Source: Vibrio neptunius (GTDB lineage: Bacteria; Pseudomonadota; Gammaproteobacteria; Enterobacterales; Vibrionaceae). From it: DNA of 64,000 nucleotides. A program made the position numbers and the translations under genes. The stretch's first letter is position 1, and every line of letters starts with the position of its first letter. Location of the stretch: positions 62,001-126,000 of the forward strand of contig CP079859.1 in the NCBI GenBank assembly GCA_019339365.1. Direction: 5' to 3'. A model generated the notes under the pieces. The model saw nothing but the letters and a program-made list of their open reading frames with translations. It ran no database searches and was not told where the DNA came from. Below are positions 21,170-31,531 of this stretch, piece by piece.

Positions 21170-24100
21170 TCAATTGAATTCAAATTGATACAGCAGATCG
21201 ACTGCTCTGTCCAGACCTGATACAGCTTCAACATAGAGATCTTGCATCAGTCGATAACGCACCGTAAATTCGCCCACAGAGTCAAAGATACCCACTCCAT
21301 ATTTGACCTGCAGACCCGGTAGAACGTAACCACTCACGGTCACTTGTGAATCATCACCAGACCCAGAGGTATCCAACTGAAGATCCTGAACACCAAAAGC
21401 TTGGCCAATTTCTCCGACGACACGACCACTTTGAGCTAAGCTCAAACCAATCAACGTCGTCGTCATGGAGCTACTGCCTGATTCACCATCAATATTTTGG
21501 CCACGCAGCAAATAAGATAGTGCATTGGCCTGAGGCATCGCAGGTTCAGAGAAAATAGTGACGGTAGGTTCATCAACAGGCCCAGTGACTCGAACACCTG
21601 CCGTTACCTCATCTCGAGTGTTGTCAGGGTTACGCACCGCGGTAATTTGCACATAAGGCTGATCCACCGGACCATTCATCAGAACTTTGCCTTGTTTGAT
21701 TAACAAATCTTGGCCGAAGGAGCGGTAGGAACCATCGACAATATTCACTTCGCCAGTGACGAACGGCCCTTTATCACGCTGTGCAACATTGAGGTTTCCC
21801 GATAAACCGCCCTCTAAACCAAAAGCTGAAAGTTTGAAGTCCTCACCAATATTGATGTTAATGTTTGTCTGAACACTAAACGGTACGCTAGTGGTTTCAT
21901 TTTGGGGCTGAAGCTGATCATCTAGGATAACCTGATCCTTCGATATTCCAATCGCGCTTGGCGGCAGTTCCTCAACCACAATGCGTCCCCAAGGCAGAGA
22001 AATCTTACCATCGATCTGGGCTTGCTTAGGAGAAGCCGATATCGTCATATCTGGCACAACCTTGATTTTCACCATCGGCGGCATATCCACTAACAGCTCT
22101 TCGGCAAAAACCCGAACACTCGTCTGCCAATCTTTGAGATCTTGCCAGTTAGCATCTCCGGCAGCTTCCAGCTTACCATCAGGTGTATTGATCATCGCCG
22201 CGAGTGTGGCGTCATAGCCCGAGAAACTGAGGGACAGTTTACCCGAATCAATCTCAACGGGTGTGATTTCCCCTTCAAGCAAAATATCATCGACCACAAA
22301 CTGGCCATAAACTTTAGGGTGCATCATAGGGCCGGAAAATGTTAAATCGGTACTAACATTAGATTTCATCTTGCTATAGTCGCCAAGAAGAGGAGCAAGA
22401 AAATCCAAGTGGAAAGTCGTTAAGCCAAGCTTACCATCCAGCTGTTTGTCTTTCGCTAACACATCAGGGATATGGATCTCACCTGAAATGTCTCCATTGT
22501 CTGTCACATCCAGTAACCAGTCAGCCTCAAGTTTGTTGTTCTCAAGATGAGCATTAAGTTTGAGTGACTCCCAGCCAAGATGGACAGGCTGCTCATTATG
22601 TTGCGTTACCGAGCCTTTGGGCATTTCTAACTTGATCATGATCTGTGGCGCTTGTTCTGGTGCCCACTTAGCCATCGCAGTAGCATTCACTCCACCCTCT
22701 AATTTAATCGTTTGAGGCACCAACGCTTTAAGCTGATCAAAATCGAACTGTTTGATGGAAAGATGCGCTTCGCCACTTTGGCCGGCGTTTACATCCTGAT
22801 CGAGACAGATCGAAGCATCGGCTTGTAACCAACAATGCGCCGCAACGAATGCCTGCTGTGAGTCAATGAGAAACTCTAACTGAGTCGGTTGATTCAAGTT
22901 CCACATACCTTGCTCTGAGGTCAACGACATACGCTCCAGCGCACCTTTCCACATCAACTCAGGCTTATCTTGCAACGCACCTTTAATCGCCAATTTCGTT
23001 GAGGCGATGTTTGACTCAAGATCAAGAGTCAATGCGTGCTGCTGTTGCTCGCCATCAAAATTTAATAACACTTTATCAATCAGATAATCTTGATATTTGG
23101 CTCTGGCAACTCTGAGCTGCAATTCACCAGAAGGTAAAGGCAGTGGAGAGATCTGCCCTTGCAGCGAAACATCCTCTACCTGCACATCTTGCTGCCACTT
23201 AATGGCTTTCACATTAAGATCCACACCAACCAAAGGTTTATCCAACTTACCAGTCAGCCTAATCTGACCTCGAGCGCTACCTCTTAAATCAGGGACGGAT
23301 TTAGCGATATCCGGAAAGTCGACGGCAAGCTGCATATTTAGGTTTTGTTCAACATCACCTTTTGCCGTCAGATGATTCGGTCCATGAGATAAGACTAAGC
23401 GTGGCGTATCAATTTTGAGTTCACCAGTGCCCGCTTTATCGGAAGCAGACAACGCACCTTCTATGTTCAGCGGGTAATCTCGCAAAACGCCGTCAATATC
23501 TAATGTTGGTAACTTAACCTGCCAACCACCTTGCTCCGTCAGTGAACCAGTAGTGGCGAACTTGCCGCTAATATTCCCTTCTGCCTGCTGCCACTGTAGG
23601 CCCGGTTGAATGTCCTTCAGTGAAAGGTTAGCCGCCCAGTTAATCGGCGCTTGCCAATTGGCCATCACCGTACCACTCACCTCCCCACCTAAGATTTGTA
23701 TAGAGAGGGACTGAAGATCGATTTGGTTTAAATCCCCTTTGCCATGCAGAGTCAGGTCAGCATCAGGCAATTGACTGCCTTTCAGAGCCGAATCGAGTTC
23801 AACACTGTAGCCATTTAGCGAGCCTTGAGTATGCAAGTTGCGTATTGTGGCAAAATAATCACCTTGGCCTTTCAACGGCCATTGAAGGTCACCATCACTC
23901 AAAGTCAGTTCAAAAGGAAATTCGGCATTCAGTGGCTGCAATGCAGCTTCAAGATGAGCTTTAGCTAAACCGCCGAAGTCTGCCTTTAACGTCAGTTCAG
24001 CAACACTTCCCGTCGCATGCAGTTTGACTGTCTGTCCATCCGCTATCTCCTGCTTCACTTTGGCATTCAGTTCCAACTCCAACGGATAGTCATCTGATAA

Positions 24101-24922
24101 GGTCACTGTTGTACTAAGCACACCTTCGATTTCGGGCATATCCAATGCAAGAGTATCAACCTGAACTTGGGATCCAGCGGCACTTGCCTCCAACCCCAAA
24201 TGGTTTACGACTACAGGAGTGGGTTGTTGCAACTCAAAATCATTCACATCCAGTCGCACTACATCAATTTGTAGCGGTAAGGTAATGTTTGGTAAGACTA
24301 TCGGGGCGTTAGTGTCCCTCGCAGCAGGGGCTGGTTCACTGGCATCACTTGGTGCCAGAGCCACTCGAATGGAGTCGAACGCCGTTTGATTAATTCGTAG
24401 ACGATTACCCTGAAAGGCCAACCCTGTCGTGAAAGACTGCCACTTGATCTGATGACCTAGAATATCCAGGGACATGTCGGTTAAGGCCACGCGTTTGACT
24501 TTAATGGGTATAGGCACTGTCACTGGTCCACTTTCGTCAGCCACAGGTTCCTCTGGCGTCGTGCTGCTCTGCGGTAATTCCGGCATATCAAACTTAAGGC
24601 CATCTACCGCGAGTTCATCGACACAAACACTGGGCTCTGTCAGGCAAGCAGCATTAACCGCCAACGTGATTGAGCGAGCCTGCACATCGACGTTAAGTGA
24701 GTCGTCTTTAAACACGACACCATTAAGCGTAAAGCGCGGGAAAATCGCCCCTGAATAGGACTCGATTTTCAACTGAGGTACAAACTTTTCTGCTCCCCAG
24801 AGTACTATTTTAAGACCCGGAGTTGTAAAAAGAACTGCAGCTAGGGCAATGGCAATCACCACCAAAAAGCTGAACAATGAGATAGACAGCCGCTTTGACC
24901 ATTTTAAAACAACCTTGGTCAT
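21170..24922 (-). CDS. tamB: Translocation and assembly module inner-membrane protein TamB
   Basis: A 1250-residue AsmA-like protein. It has one N-terminal membrane anchor (about residues 13-35), then a very long beta-rich periplasmic body, and a C-terminal DUF490/TamB domain (from about residue 900, with GVRVTGPVDEPTVTIFSEP and the end LYQFEF). It bridges inner and outer membranes with TamA and acts in outer-membrane protein assembly and phospholipid transport. Its start overlaps the tamA stop by 4 bp (ATGA), so the two are coupled. Confidence 0.95.
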   Translation of the reverse strand: MTKVVLKWSKRLSISLFSFLVVIAIALAAVLFTTPGLKIVLWGAEKFVPQLKIESYSGAIFPRFTLNGVVFKDDSLNVDVQARSITLAVNAACLTEPSVCVDELAVDGLKFDMPELPQSSTTPEEPVADESGPVTVPIPIKVKRVALTDMSLDILGHQIKWQSFTTGLAFQGNRLRINQTAFDSIRVALAPSDASEPAPAARDTNAPIVLPNITLPLQIDVVRLDVNDFELQQPTPVVVNHLGLEASAAGSQVQVDTLALDMPEIEGVLSTTVTLSDDYPLELELNAKVKQEIADGQTVKLHATGSVAELTLKADFGGLAKAHLEAALQPLNAEFPFELTLSDGDLQWPLKGQGDYFATIRNLHTQGSLNGYSVELDSALKGSQLPDADLTLHGKGDLNQIDLQSLSIQILGGEVSGTVMANWQAPINWAANLSLKDIQPGLQWQQAEGNISGKFATTGSLTEQGGWQVKLPTLDIDGVLRDYPLNIEGALSASDKAGTGELKIDTPRLVLSHGPNHLTAKGDVEQNLNMQLAVDFPDIAKSVPDLRGSARGQIRLTGKLDKPLVGVDLNVKAIKWQQDVQVEDVSLQGQISPLPLPSGELQLRVARAKYQDYLIDKVLLNFDGEQQQHALTLDLESNIASTKLAIKGALQDKPELMWKGALERMSLTSEQGMWNLNQPTQLEFLIDSQQAFVAAHCWLQADASICLDQDVNAGQSGEAHLSIKQFDFDQLKALVPQTIKLEGGVNATAMAKWAPEQAPQIMIKLEMPKGSVTQHNEQPVHLGWESLKLNAHLENNKLEADWLLDVTDNGDISGEIHIPDVLAKDKQLDGKLGLTTFHLDFLAPLLGDYSKMKSNVSTDLTFSGPMMHPKVYGQFVVDDILLEGEITPVEIDSGKLSLSFSGYDATLAAMINTPDGKLEAAGDANWQDLKDWQTSVRVFAEELLVDMPPMVKIKVVPDMTISASPKQAQIDGKISLPWGRIVVEELPPSAIGISKDQVILDDQLQPQNETTSVPFSVQTNININIGEDFKLSAFGLEGGLSGNLNVAQRDKGPFVTGEVNIVDGSYRSFGQDLLIKQGKVLMNGPVDQPYVQITAVRNPDNTRDEVTAGVRVTGPVDEPTVTIFSEPAMPQANALSYLLRGQNIDGESGSSSMTTTLIGLSLAQSGRVVGEIGQAFGVQDLQLDTSGSGDDSQVTVSGYVLPGLQVKYGVGIFDSVGEFTVRYRLMQDLYVEAVSGLDRAVDLLYQFEFN

Positions 24923-26628
24923 AATTCGGGCCCTAACGTGAAGTGGACTTTAAATTCATCACCCGGCGAAGCATCAAGGCCCCAAGCAAAGTCGAGACGA
25001 ATTGGACCCACGGGCGATGCCCAACGGACACCAAAACCAGTCCCGCGCTTAAAATCAGGCTTGTCATTGAAGGCATCGCCATAATCATAAAATACCGCTC
25101 CCCACCAATTACCATAGACGCGGTATTGATACTCCAAGGATGAAGTCGCGATGTATTTGGCCCCCGTCAATGCACCACTACTGTCTTTGGGGGAAATAGA
25201 TTCATAGCCATAACCACGCAAATTATTGTCACCACCGGCAAAGAAACGCAGTGATGGAGATAACTTATCGAACTTGTCGGCAAAGTTGGCCCCTCCGTCT
25301 AAACGTAAGATCCCCGATGATTGCGACCTGCGCTGCGAATTCCAAGATGTGCCTGCTTGCAGGCGAATGACCCGAGTTTCAGATAATAAGCTTTCATCAC
25401 CGTACTCGATAGTCAGGCTTTGGCGATCTCCCCAACGAGGCATGGCACCGCCGCGAACTCGGCTGCGACTGTATGTCAGACCTGGGAGTAGAAACTGACC
25501 AGAGTCATCCTGAAGGCCTTGTTCGTAGTTTTCCAACAAGTAGCGAATAAACAAAGTTCTGTGCCAACCATTGTCTAAAGTCCAGTGGCGCTCAAGCGCT
25601 AAGTTAGATTCAAGGCTTTTTGTATCTCGGTTATCGACATTTTTCATCCCATAACCAATGCGATAATACTCATTCAACGCATCTTCAAGTGGGATACGGT
25701 AGCCTGCGGTAATCGTCTGCTCAGGCTCAGAGAGAGAAAAGCTACTGTCAAAGCTGTGGCCACGTGCGTTGACCCAAGGTTTTTTCCATTTCAGGGAACC
25801 TCGAACACCGACGTCAGTAGAGTAACCTAGGCCTGTTTCCAGTTTGTTCTTTGCCTGTGGAGCCAGAGACACTTTCATTGGCAACTCTCTGCTCTTACTC
25901 AACATGGATAAGTCAGGCTCAACAAACACCGAAGAAAACCAATCCGTATTAGACAAGTTTTGATTGTACTCTCCGACTTGCGAAACCTGATACGGTTCTC
26001 CCTTTTTGTAGGGAGAAAGCGATCCTACACGGTCTTCTTCAATCTGACTTCCCGAAATTATGTTCTCACCAAAAGCGTAACGAATACCGCTGTCGAAATG
26101 CAGGCGTATAAAGGCTTGATTCAAATCCGGTGAAACCTCAAGGCGGCTCATCGAGTAATCACCCTCAAAATAGCCTTTCTGCAATGCCAGATTACGGATC
26201 CCAGATTTAAGTGCATCATATTGGCTATGATTCAGGATCTGGCCTTCCTTGATACCACTTTTTCGGAGCAACACTTTAAATGAGCGGTCATTGCTCGCTT
26301 CACCAGTCAACTGTATATCCACTTCTTTAATCAATACTGGTGGGCCGGGGGTAACCGTCACCACTAATTGATGACCATCGTCTAGAACTTGAAACGAAAA
26401 ATCTGGATGATAGTAGCCGAGGGCATTGAGAGCTTCTGTGATGCTCTTTTCGACACGAGCTTGAAAGCGTAGACTGGTGTTATAATCTTCGTCAGGAATA
26501 GAGGCCAGATAAGCATCGACATTCATATCCAACTCACCAGATAACCCTTTAACAGACAAGCCTACTGTATCAGCAGACACAGGAAAACCACTGGCAAGGA
26601 GAATGACTGGTAATGACTTTCTTATCAT
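24919..26628 (-). CDS. tamA: Outer-membrane translocation module protein TamA
   Basis: An Omp85-family protein of 569 residues: signal peptide MIRKSLPVILLASGFPVSA, three POTRA repeats (about residues 22-260) and a 16-strand barrel. The barrel carries the Omp85 lid-lock motif FFAGGDNNLRGYGYE (VRGY/F type) and ends in the aromatic-rich terminus VHFTLGPEL. It works with TamB. It is divergent from msrA, and the order msrA / tamA-tamB-ytfP is conserved in enterics. Confidence 0.95.
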   Translation of the reverse strand: MIRKSLPVILLASGFPVSADTVGLSVKGLSGELDMNVDAYLASIPDEDYNTSLRFQARVEKSITEALNALGYYHPDFSFQVLDDGHQLVVTVTPGPPVLIKEVDIQLTGEASNDRSFKVLLRKSGIKEGQILNHSQYDALKSGIRNLALQKGYFEGDYSMSRLEVSPDLNQAFIRLHFDSGIRYAFGENIISGSQIEEDRVGSLSPYKKGEPYQVSQVGEYNQNLSNTDWFSSVFVEPDLSMLSKSRELPMKVSLAPQAKNKLETGLGYSTDVGVRGSLKWKKPWVNARGHSFDSSFSLSEPEQTITAGYRIPLEDALNEYYRIGYGMKNVDNRDTKSLESNLALERHWTLDNGWHRTLFIRYLLENYEQGLQDDSGQFLLPGLTYSRSRVRGGAMPRWGDRQSLTIEYGDESLLSETRVIRLQAGTSWNSQRRSQSSGILRLDGGANFADKFDKLSPSLRFFAGGDNNLRGYGYESISPKDSSGALTGAKYIATSSLEYQYRVYGNWWGAVFYDYGDAFNDKPDFKRGTGFGVRWASPVGPIRLDFAWGLDASPGDEFKVHFTLGPEL

Positions 26629-26748
26629 GTTTTATCTACTACCCAAGAATCGTAACGGAATAATAACGCCACACAAAAAATAAGTCTGTACGAAAACAGT
26701 CAATTAGGCGGTCTACTCTCAAGATTATTAATTTTAAGGATATTCACT

Positions 26749-27378
26749 ATGCTCGATAAACAAACCATGATCACGGCTCAGCAAGCTTTACCGGGACGTA
26801 AGCAACCACTTGCGATTGATGATACACACTTTGTCAATCAATCCAGTTTAACCGCACCACCCGCTGAAGGCTGCGACGAAATCGTGTTCGGCATGGGATG
26901 TTTTTGGGGAGCAGAACGTCTGTTTTGGCAACTTGATGGCGTGATCAGTACTTCGGTGGGATACGCTGGTGGCTTTACACCTAACCCAACCTATGAAGAA
27001 GTCTGCTCAGGTCAGACAGGTCATACTGAAGTGGTGCGGATTGTTTTTGACCCTGCAGTTATCAGCCTTAACCAACTACTGCAAAAATTTTGGGAGCGTC
27101 ATAACCCAACTCAAGGAATGCGTCAGGGCAACGACTTAGGCACCCAGTACCGTTCTGCTATTTACGTATATAGCGACGAACAATATCAGGCAGCGATACA
27201 ATCGCGAGACGAGTATCAATCGTTGCTCGGACAAGAAACATCATCCATTACCACCGAGATTCTGCCTGCTGGTCGCTACTATTACGCAGAAAGCTACCAC
27301 CAGCAGTATTTGGCTAAGAATCCAAATGGGTATTGTGGGTTAGGTGGCACTGGTGTGTGCTTCCCACCAGAAGATTAA
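26749..27378 (+). CDS. msrA: Peptide-methionine (S)-S-oxide reductase MsrA
   Basis: MsrA repairs methionine-S-sulfoxide in proteins. The catalytic motif GCFWGAE is at about residue 52, and the C-terminal recycling cysteines lie near [11 protein letters not shown]. Its 209 residues match the long enteric form (E. coli 212), including the N-terminal extension. It is followed by a terminator. Confidence 0.96.
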   Translation: MLDKQTMITAQQALPGRKQPLAIDDTHFVNQSSLTAPPAEGCDEIVFGMGCFWGAERLFWQLDGVISTSVGYAGGFTPNPTYEEVCSGQTGHTEVVRIVFDPAVISLNQLLQKFWERHNPTQGMRQGNDLGTQYRSAIYVYSDEQYQAAIQSRDEYQSLLGQETSSITTEILPAGRYYYAESYHQQYLAKNPNGYCGLGGTGVCFPPED

Positions 27379-27389
27379 ACGCTACTAAG

Positions 27390-27420
27390 CAAAAAAGTCG
27401 CCCAGTTGAGCGACTTTTCA
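27390..27420. terminator. Terminator between msrA and ytfK
   Basis: AAAGTCGC / GCGACTTT stem with an 8-nt loop, A6 before and T4 after. Its position between convergent genes suggests use by both. Confidence 0.82.
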
Positions 27421-27425
27421 TTTTC

Positions 27426-27626
27426 CTAAACAGGTAACACGGTAATCGCTTGATTAATTTCCTTGAAGGTATGCATTTTCTTTTTATCTTTTATGTCCGG
27501 CATCAGGACTTTACCGTTATCAAATCTAAACTTGCCAATTCCTGAAATGACAAACTGTCCCTTGAATAATGTCTTCACAAAGCGTGCCACCTGATGTGGT
27601 CGATATTTCGTAAATTCGCGCAGCAT
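27426..27626 (-). CDS. ytfK: YtfK-family (DUF1107) small protein
   Basis: A 66-residue basic protein that aligns well with E. coli YtfK (68 residues): FTKYRPHQVARFVKTLFKG, then GIGKFRFDNGKVLMP and IKDKK. E. coli YtfK binds SpoT and tips it toward (p)ppGpp synthesis in phosphate or fatty-acid starvation. The ATG at 27626 is chosen because GAGG lies 6-9 nt upstream. Longer in-frame starts exist but have no family support. It sits beside msrA and ytfJ as in E. coli. Confidence 0.85.
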   Translation of the reverse strand: MLREFTKYRPHQVARFVKTLFKGQFVISGIGKFRFDNGKVLMPDIKDKKKMHTFKEINQAITVLPV

Positions 27627-27834
27627 AACTACCTCAATATCCATTTGCGATCTGATCCTTTCCTTGGATCCGCTTCTTTTCCTGCTTGGCTTACAGTGCA
27701 TCATACACATTAATGTAAGACCAATACAAGCAAGATCACAAACACAAAACAAATTATTAACATCATTGGTTTTCTTCAGCGACTGAGAATTTTTAGGTAT
27801 ATACTTTTCCCGCTTACTAAAAAGGAAGAAAATA

Positions 27835-28386
27835 GTGAAAAACAAGACTCTAATCGCTTTGACAGTAGCATGCTCTCCCATGTTTGCTCTGGCGCATAAC
27901 ATCACTGTCGGCCAAACAGTTCCAAACGTTGAAGTGGCCAGCCACGGTGAAATCATGGTCAAAGATAATGATACGACGTATCAACCATGGTCATCTCAGG
28001 ACATGTTAGGTAAGGTACGTGTGATCCAAGCTATCGCCGGACGCAGTAGCTCGAAAGAACTTAATGCCCCCCTTATGTCAGCTATCACAGCCGCGAAATT
28101 CCCATCAGAAAGCTACCAGACTACGTCCATCATTAACCAAGATGATGCGATCTGGGGTACAGGCTCTTTCGTTAAATCCTCAGCAGAAGACAGCAAAAAA
28201 GAATTCCCATGGTCTTCAATGGTACTTGATAAAGAAGGTGTGGTTACTGGCGCTTGGGAACTTCAGGAAGAATCTTCCGCCATTGTGCTACAAGACAAGC
28301 AAGGTACCGTCTTGTTTGTTAAAGAAGGTGCTCTGAATAATGAAGAAATTCAACAAGTTTTGACACTAATTAAAGATAATATCTAA
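27835..28386 (+). CDS. ytfJ: YtfJ-family periplasmic protein
   Basis: A 183-residue exported protein: signal peptide MKNKTLIALTVACSPMFALA, then a thioredoxin-like fold (GKVRVIQAIAGRSSSKELNAPL; TTSIINQDDAIWGTGSFV). It matches E. coli YtfJ (184 residues) end to end. The mature part has no cysteine, so it is not a classical thiol oxidoreductase. Its function is unknown. The start is GTG at 27835 after AAGGAAGAAAATA. Confidence 0.9.
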   Translation: MKNKTLIALTVACSPMFALAHNITVGQTVPNVEVASHGEIMVKDNDTTYQPWSSQDMLGKVRVIQAIAGRSSSKELNAPLMSAITAAKFPSESYQTTSIINQDDAIWGTGSFVKSSAEDSKKEFPWSSMVLDKEGVVTGAWELQEESSAIVLQDKQGTVLFVKEGALNNEEIQQVLTLIKDNI

Positions 28387-28413
28387 TCTCATTTGCGCTT
28401 AGCGTTTTCTTAA

Positions 28414-28436
28414 GAGTTGTTATAATATAACAGCTC
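28414..28436 (+). promoter_or_regulatory. Zur operator upstream of the zinc-uptake operon
   Basis: The 23 bp centre on GTTATAATATAAC with arms GAGTT/AGCTC. This is the core of the gamma-proteobacterial Zur box (E. coli consensus core GTTATANTATAAC). A TATAAT -10-like hexamer is embedded in it, so bound Zur would block RNA polymerase. It lies 24 bp before the first gene of the operon. Confidence 0.85.
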
Positions 28437-28459
28437 TTTTTCGTATTAAATGAAACGCT

Positions 28460-28747
28460 GTGATTAAAACTCATCCCAATCTAACCAGACGCTCAGCGGT
28501 CCTTGCTTTCTTTGGCATTGTGCTGATGTCATGGATGAGCTTCGCTTACATCGACCACCAATACGATATCTCGCCTGCCCATCACAGTGATCATCACTGC
28601 CAACTATTTTCTTGTGCGCAATACGGCATGAGCCATTCATCTCCGACACTCACCGATACCTCATTACCAGATGTATTCATCGAGCAGGATGATTATCACT
28701 TCTACCAGCGACTAGCATTTGCCTATCAGGCCCGCTCTCCCCGGTGA
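28460..28747 (+). CDS. DUF2607-family protein, first gene of Zrg-type zinc operon
   Basis: A 95-residue protein with one N-terminal hydrophobic segment (AVLAFFGIVLMSWMSFAYI) and then a short, His-rich periplasmic tail (HQYDISPAHHSDHHCQLFSC, two Cys). GTG start at 28460. The His/Cys-rich tail directly behind a Zur operator suggests zinc binding or delivery. It matches the small conserved Vibrio DUF2607 family. In V. cholerae the equivalent cluster is the ZrgABCDE zinc-uptake system. I do not assign a letter to this member. Confidence 0.75.
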   Translation: MIKTHPNLTRRSAVLAFFGIVLMSWMSFAYIDHQYDISPAHHSDHHCQLFSCAQYGMSHSSPTLTDTSLPDVFIEQDDYHFYQRLAFAYQARSPR

Positions 28748-28831
28748 GACTAACTAGTTAACTCAGATTTTCACGTGCTGTTTCAAAGCAATAACCATAT
28801 ATTTTATCAAAACACTTTATTAGGATTCACA

Positions 28832-29509
<678 letters not shown>

Positions 29510-29519
29510 GTCCAAAACG

Positions 29520-29544
29520 ACCTGATAGCTTGCGGCTATCAGGT
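29520..29544 (+). other. Intergenic hairpin after zrgA
   Basis: ACCTGATAGC / GCTATCAGGT is a perfect 10-bp stem with a 5-nt loop and no T run after it. It is better placed to stabilise the zrgA 3' end or partly reduce expression of the downstream genes than to be a full terminator. Confidence 0.6.
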
Positions 29545-29565
29545 CTACTCGTTCAGGTTGATCCA

Positions 29566-30273
29566 ATGGTAGAAAACAGAAGTAACAGCGTCGTTGAGCT
29601 GGAGCAGGTCACCTTTACCTGGCCTAGGAACCCAACTCCGACACTTAATATCAAACAACTGCATATCACTAAAGGCGAGCACCTCTTTATTAAAGGCCCC
29701 AGTGGCTGTGGTAAATCCACCTTGCTCGGGCTACTCACTGGCATTAACACTGCCAGCAGCGGCCAGTTACGTGTTTTAGGTCAGGACCTCAATCAGATGA
29801 GGGCTAACCAACGCGATAAATTTCGTGCCGATCATATTGGCTATATATTCCAGCAGTTTAATTTGCTCCCCTATCTTAACGTGATTGAAAATGTCATCCT
29901 GCCGTGCCAATTTTCCGCACAACGCAAATCACAGGTTGAGACATCACTGGTTGAAGACGCCACTCGGCTTCTGAAAAAACTGCATCTACCTGAACATCTG
30001 TTGAAGAAGCCTGTCGTCGAACTGAGTATTGGACAGCAACAGCGTGTCGCTGCCGCTCGAGCTCTGATTGGCAAACCGGCGCTAATCATTGCCGATGAAC
30101 CTACTTCTTCACTTGACTACGAAAATCGCATTGCTTTTATCGAGTTATTGCTCGAGCAGGTCAATCAGGCTCAATCAACCCTGTTGTTCGTCAGTCATGA
30201 CCCCACACTGGAAAGCCTGTTCGATCGCACCTTAAACCTTAATCAAATCAATCAGGCAGGAGCACAACAATGA
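29566..30273 (+). CDS. ABC transporter ATPase of Zrg-type zinc operon (MacB/LolD type)
   Basis: A 235-residue ATPase: Walker A GPSGCGKST, Q-loop IFQQFNLLPYL, signature LSIGQQQRVAAARAL (Ile in place of the usual Gly at one position) and Walker B LIIADEPTSSLD. It belongs to the LolD/MacB branch, which normally powers extraction or mechanotransmission rather than classical import. The start at 29566 is an ATG after a weak AGG. A TTG at 29530 inside the hairpin would add 12 residues. Its stop overlaps the permease start (ATGA). Confidence 0.88.
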   Translation: MVENRSNSVVELEQVTFTWPRNPTPTLNIKQLHITKGEHLFIKGPSGCGKSTLLGLLTGINTASSGQLRVLGQDLNQMRANQRDKFRADHIGYIFQQFNLLPYLNVIENVILPCQFSAQRKSQVETSLVEDATRLLKKLHLPEHLLKKPVVELSIGQQQRVAAARALIGKPALIIADEPTSSLDYENRIAFIELLLEQVNQAQSTLLFVSHDPTLESLFDRTLNLNQINQAGAQQ

Positions 30274-31529
30274 CCCCTACATTTATGCTTGCCTGGAAGA
30301 GTGTCCGTAACCGTCGTGTCACCGCCATTCTGACCATATTAACCGTCGCTATTTCGGTCATACTACTTTTGGGGGTAGAAAGGATCCGTACCCAAGCCAA
30401 AAGCAGCTTTGCTAATACAATTTCAGGAACTGACCTGATCGTCGGTGGACGTTCTGGTCAAGTAAACTTGCTGCTTTACTCAGTGTTTCGCATCGGCAAC
30501 GCTACCAATAACATTGACTGGAAAAGTTATCAGGAATTCAGTAATCATCGTTCTGTGAAGTGGGCGATACCTATTTCTCTCGGAGACTCACACAAAGGCT
30601 TCCGCGTGATGGGCACCAATCATAGCTATTTTGAGCACTATCGCTACGGCAAAAAACAAAACATCGCCATCGCTGAGGGACGCGAATTTGATGGTTTATT
30701 TGAAACCGTCATTGGTTCCGATGTTGCCCGCTCTCTCGGGTACAATATAGGCACAGAAATCATTATTGCCCACGGCATCAGTGACGTTGGCTTCAGTCGC
30801 CATGACAACCTGCCGTTTAAAGTGGTCGGTATCTTAGCTCCGACAGGCACCCCAGTTGATAAAACCGTACATGTCTCACTCGAAGCGATTGAAGCGATTC
30901 ACGTTGGCTGGGAATCTGGAGCCCACTTAGGCAATACACCAAGTGCTGAACACCTTGAAAAGCAAAACTTTCAGCCAAAACAAATTACTGCCATGCTTCT
31001 TGGCCTGAATTCGAAAATTCAGACCTTTGCTCTGCAGCGCCAGATCAACACTTACCCTAAAGAACCGCTGAGTGCCATCCTACCGGGCGTTGCGCTGCAT
31101 GAATTGTGGGGGATGATGTCGGTGGCAGAACAAGCCCTGATGGCGGTTTCGGTATTCGTCGTTATTGCCGGATTACTGGGAATGTTGTCTAGTTTGCTGA
31201 CCAGTTTGCAAGAAAGACGTCGAGAGATGGCCATTCTAAGGGCGATGGGAGCAAGACCAAGGCATGTTCTCTCTCTGTTAGTTCTCGAAGCCAGTGCCTT
31301 AACCTTAGTTGGCTTAGTTGTCGGTGTGCTAGGTCTTTATGCTCTGTTAGCCGCTATCGCACCAATCATTCAACAACAATATGGCATTAATATTGAGATG
31401 GTAGCCATATCCCATTATGAGTGGATATTGCTTGCAGCTGTCCAGTTAGCAGGTACTGTAATCGGTTTAATTCCAGCATTCCGTGCATACAGACAATCCC
31501 TTAGTGACGGGATGACAATTCGGGTTTAA
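30270..31529 (+). CDS. ABC transporter permease, FtsX/MacB family, of Zrg-type zinc operon
   Basis: A 419-residue membrane protein: one N-terminal helix (about 20-37), a large periplasmic MacB_PCD domain, then three C-terminal helices (about 290-310, 340-365, 383-403) forming the FtsX-like domain (LQERRREMAILRAMGARP). It pairs with the upstream ATPase, with which it overlaps by 4 bp. FtsX/MacB-type permeases seldom import, so the real step powered in zinc uptake is open. Confidence 0.88.
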   Translation: MTPTFMLAWKSVRNRRVTAILTILTVAISVILLLGVERIRTQAKSSFANTISGTDLIVGGRSGQVNLLLYSVFRIGNATNNIDWKSYQEFSNHRSVKWAIPISLGDSHKGFRVMGTNHSYFEHYRYGKKQNIAIAEGREFDGLFETVIGSDVARSLGYNIGTEIIIAHGISDVGFSRHDNLPFKVVGILAPTGTPVDKTVHVSLEAIEAIHVGWESGAHLGNTPSAEHLEKQNFQPKQITAMLLGLNSKIQTFALQRQINTYPKEPLSAILPGVALHELWGMMSVAEQALMAVSVFVVIAGLLGMLSSLLTSLQERRREMAILRAMGARPRHVLSLLVLEASALTLVGLVVGVLGLYALLAAIAPIIQQQYGINIEMVAISHYEWILLAAVQLAGTVIGLIPAFRAYRQSLSDGMTIRV

Positions 31530-31531
31530 AC

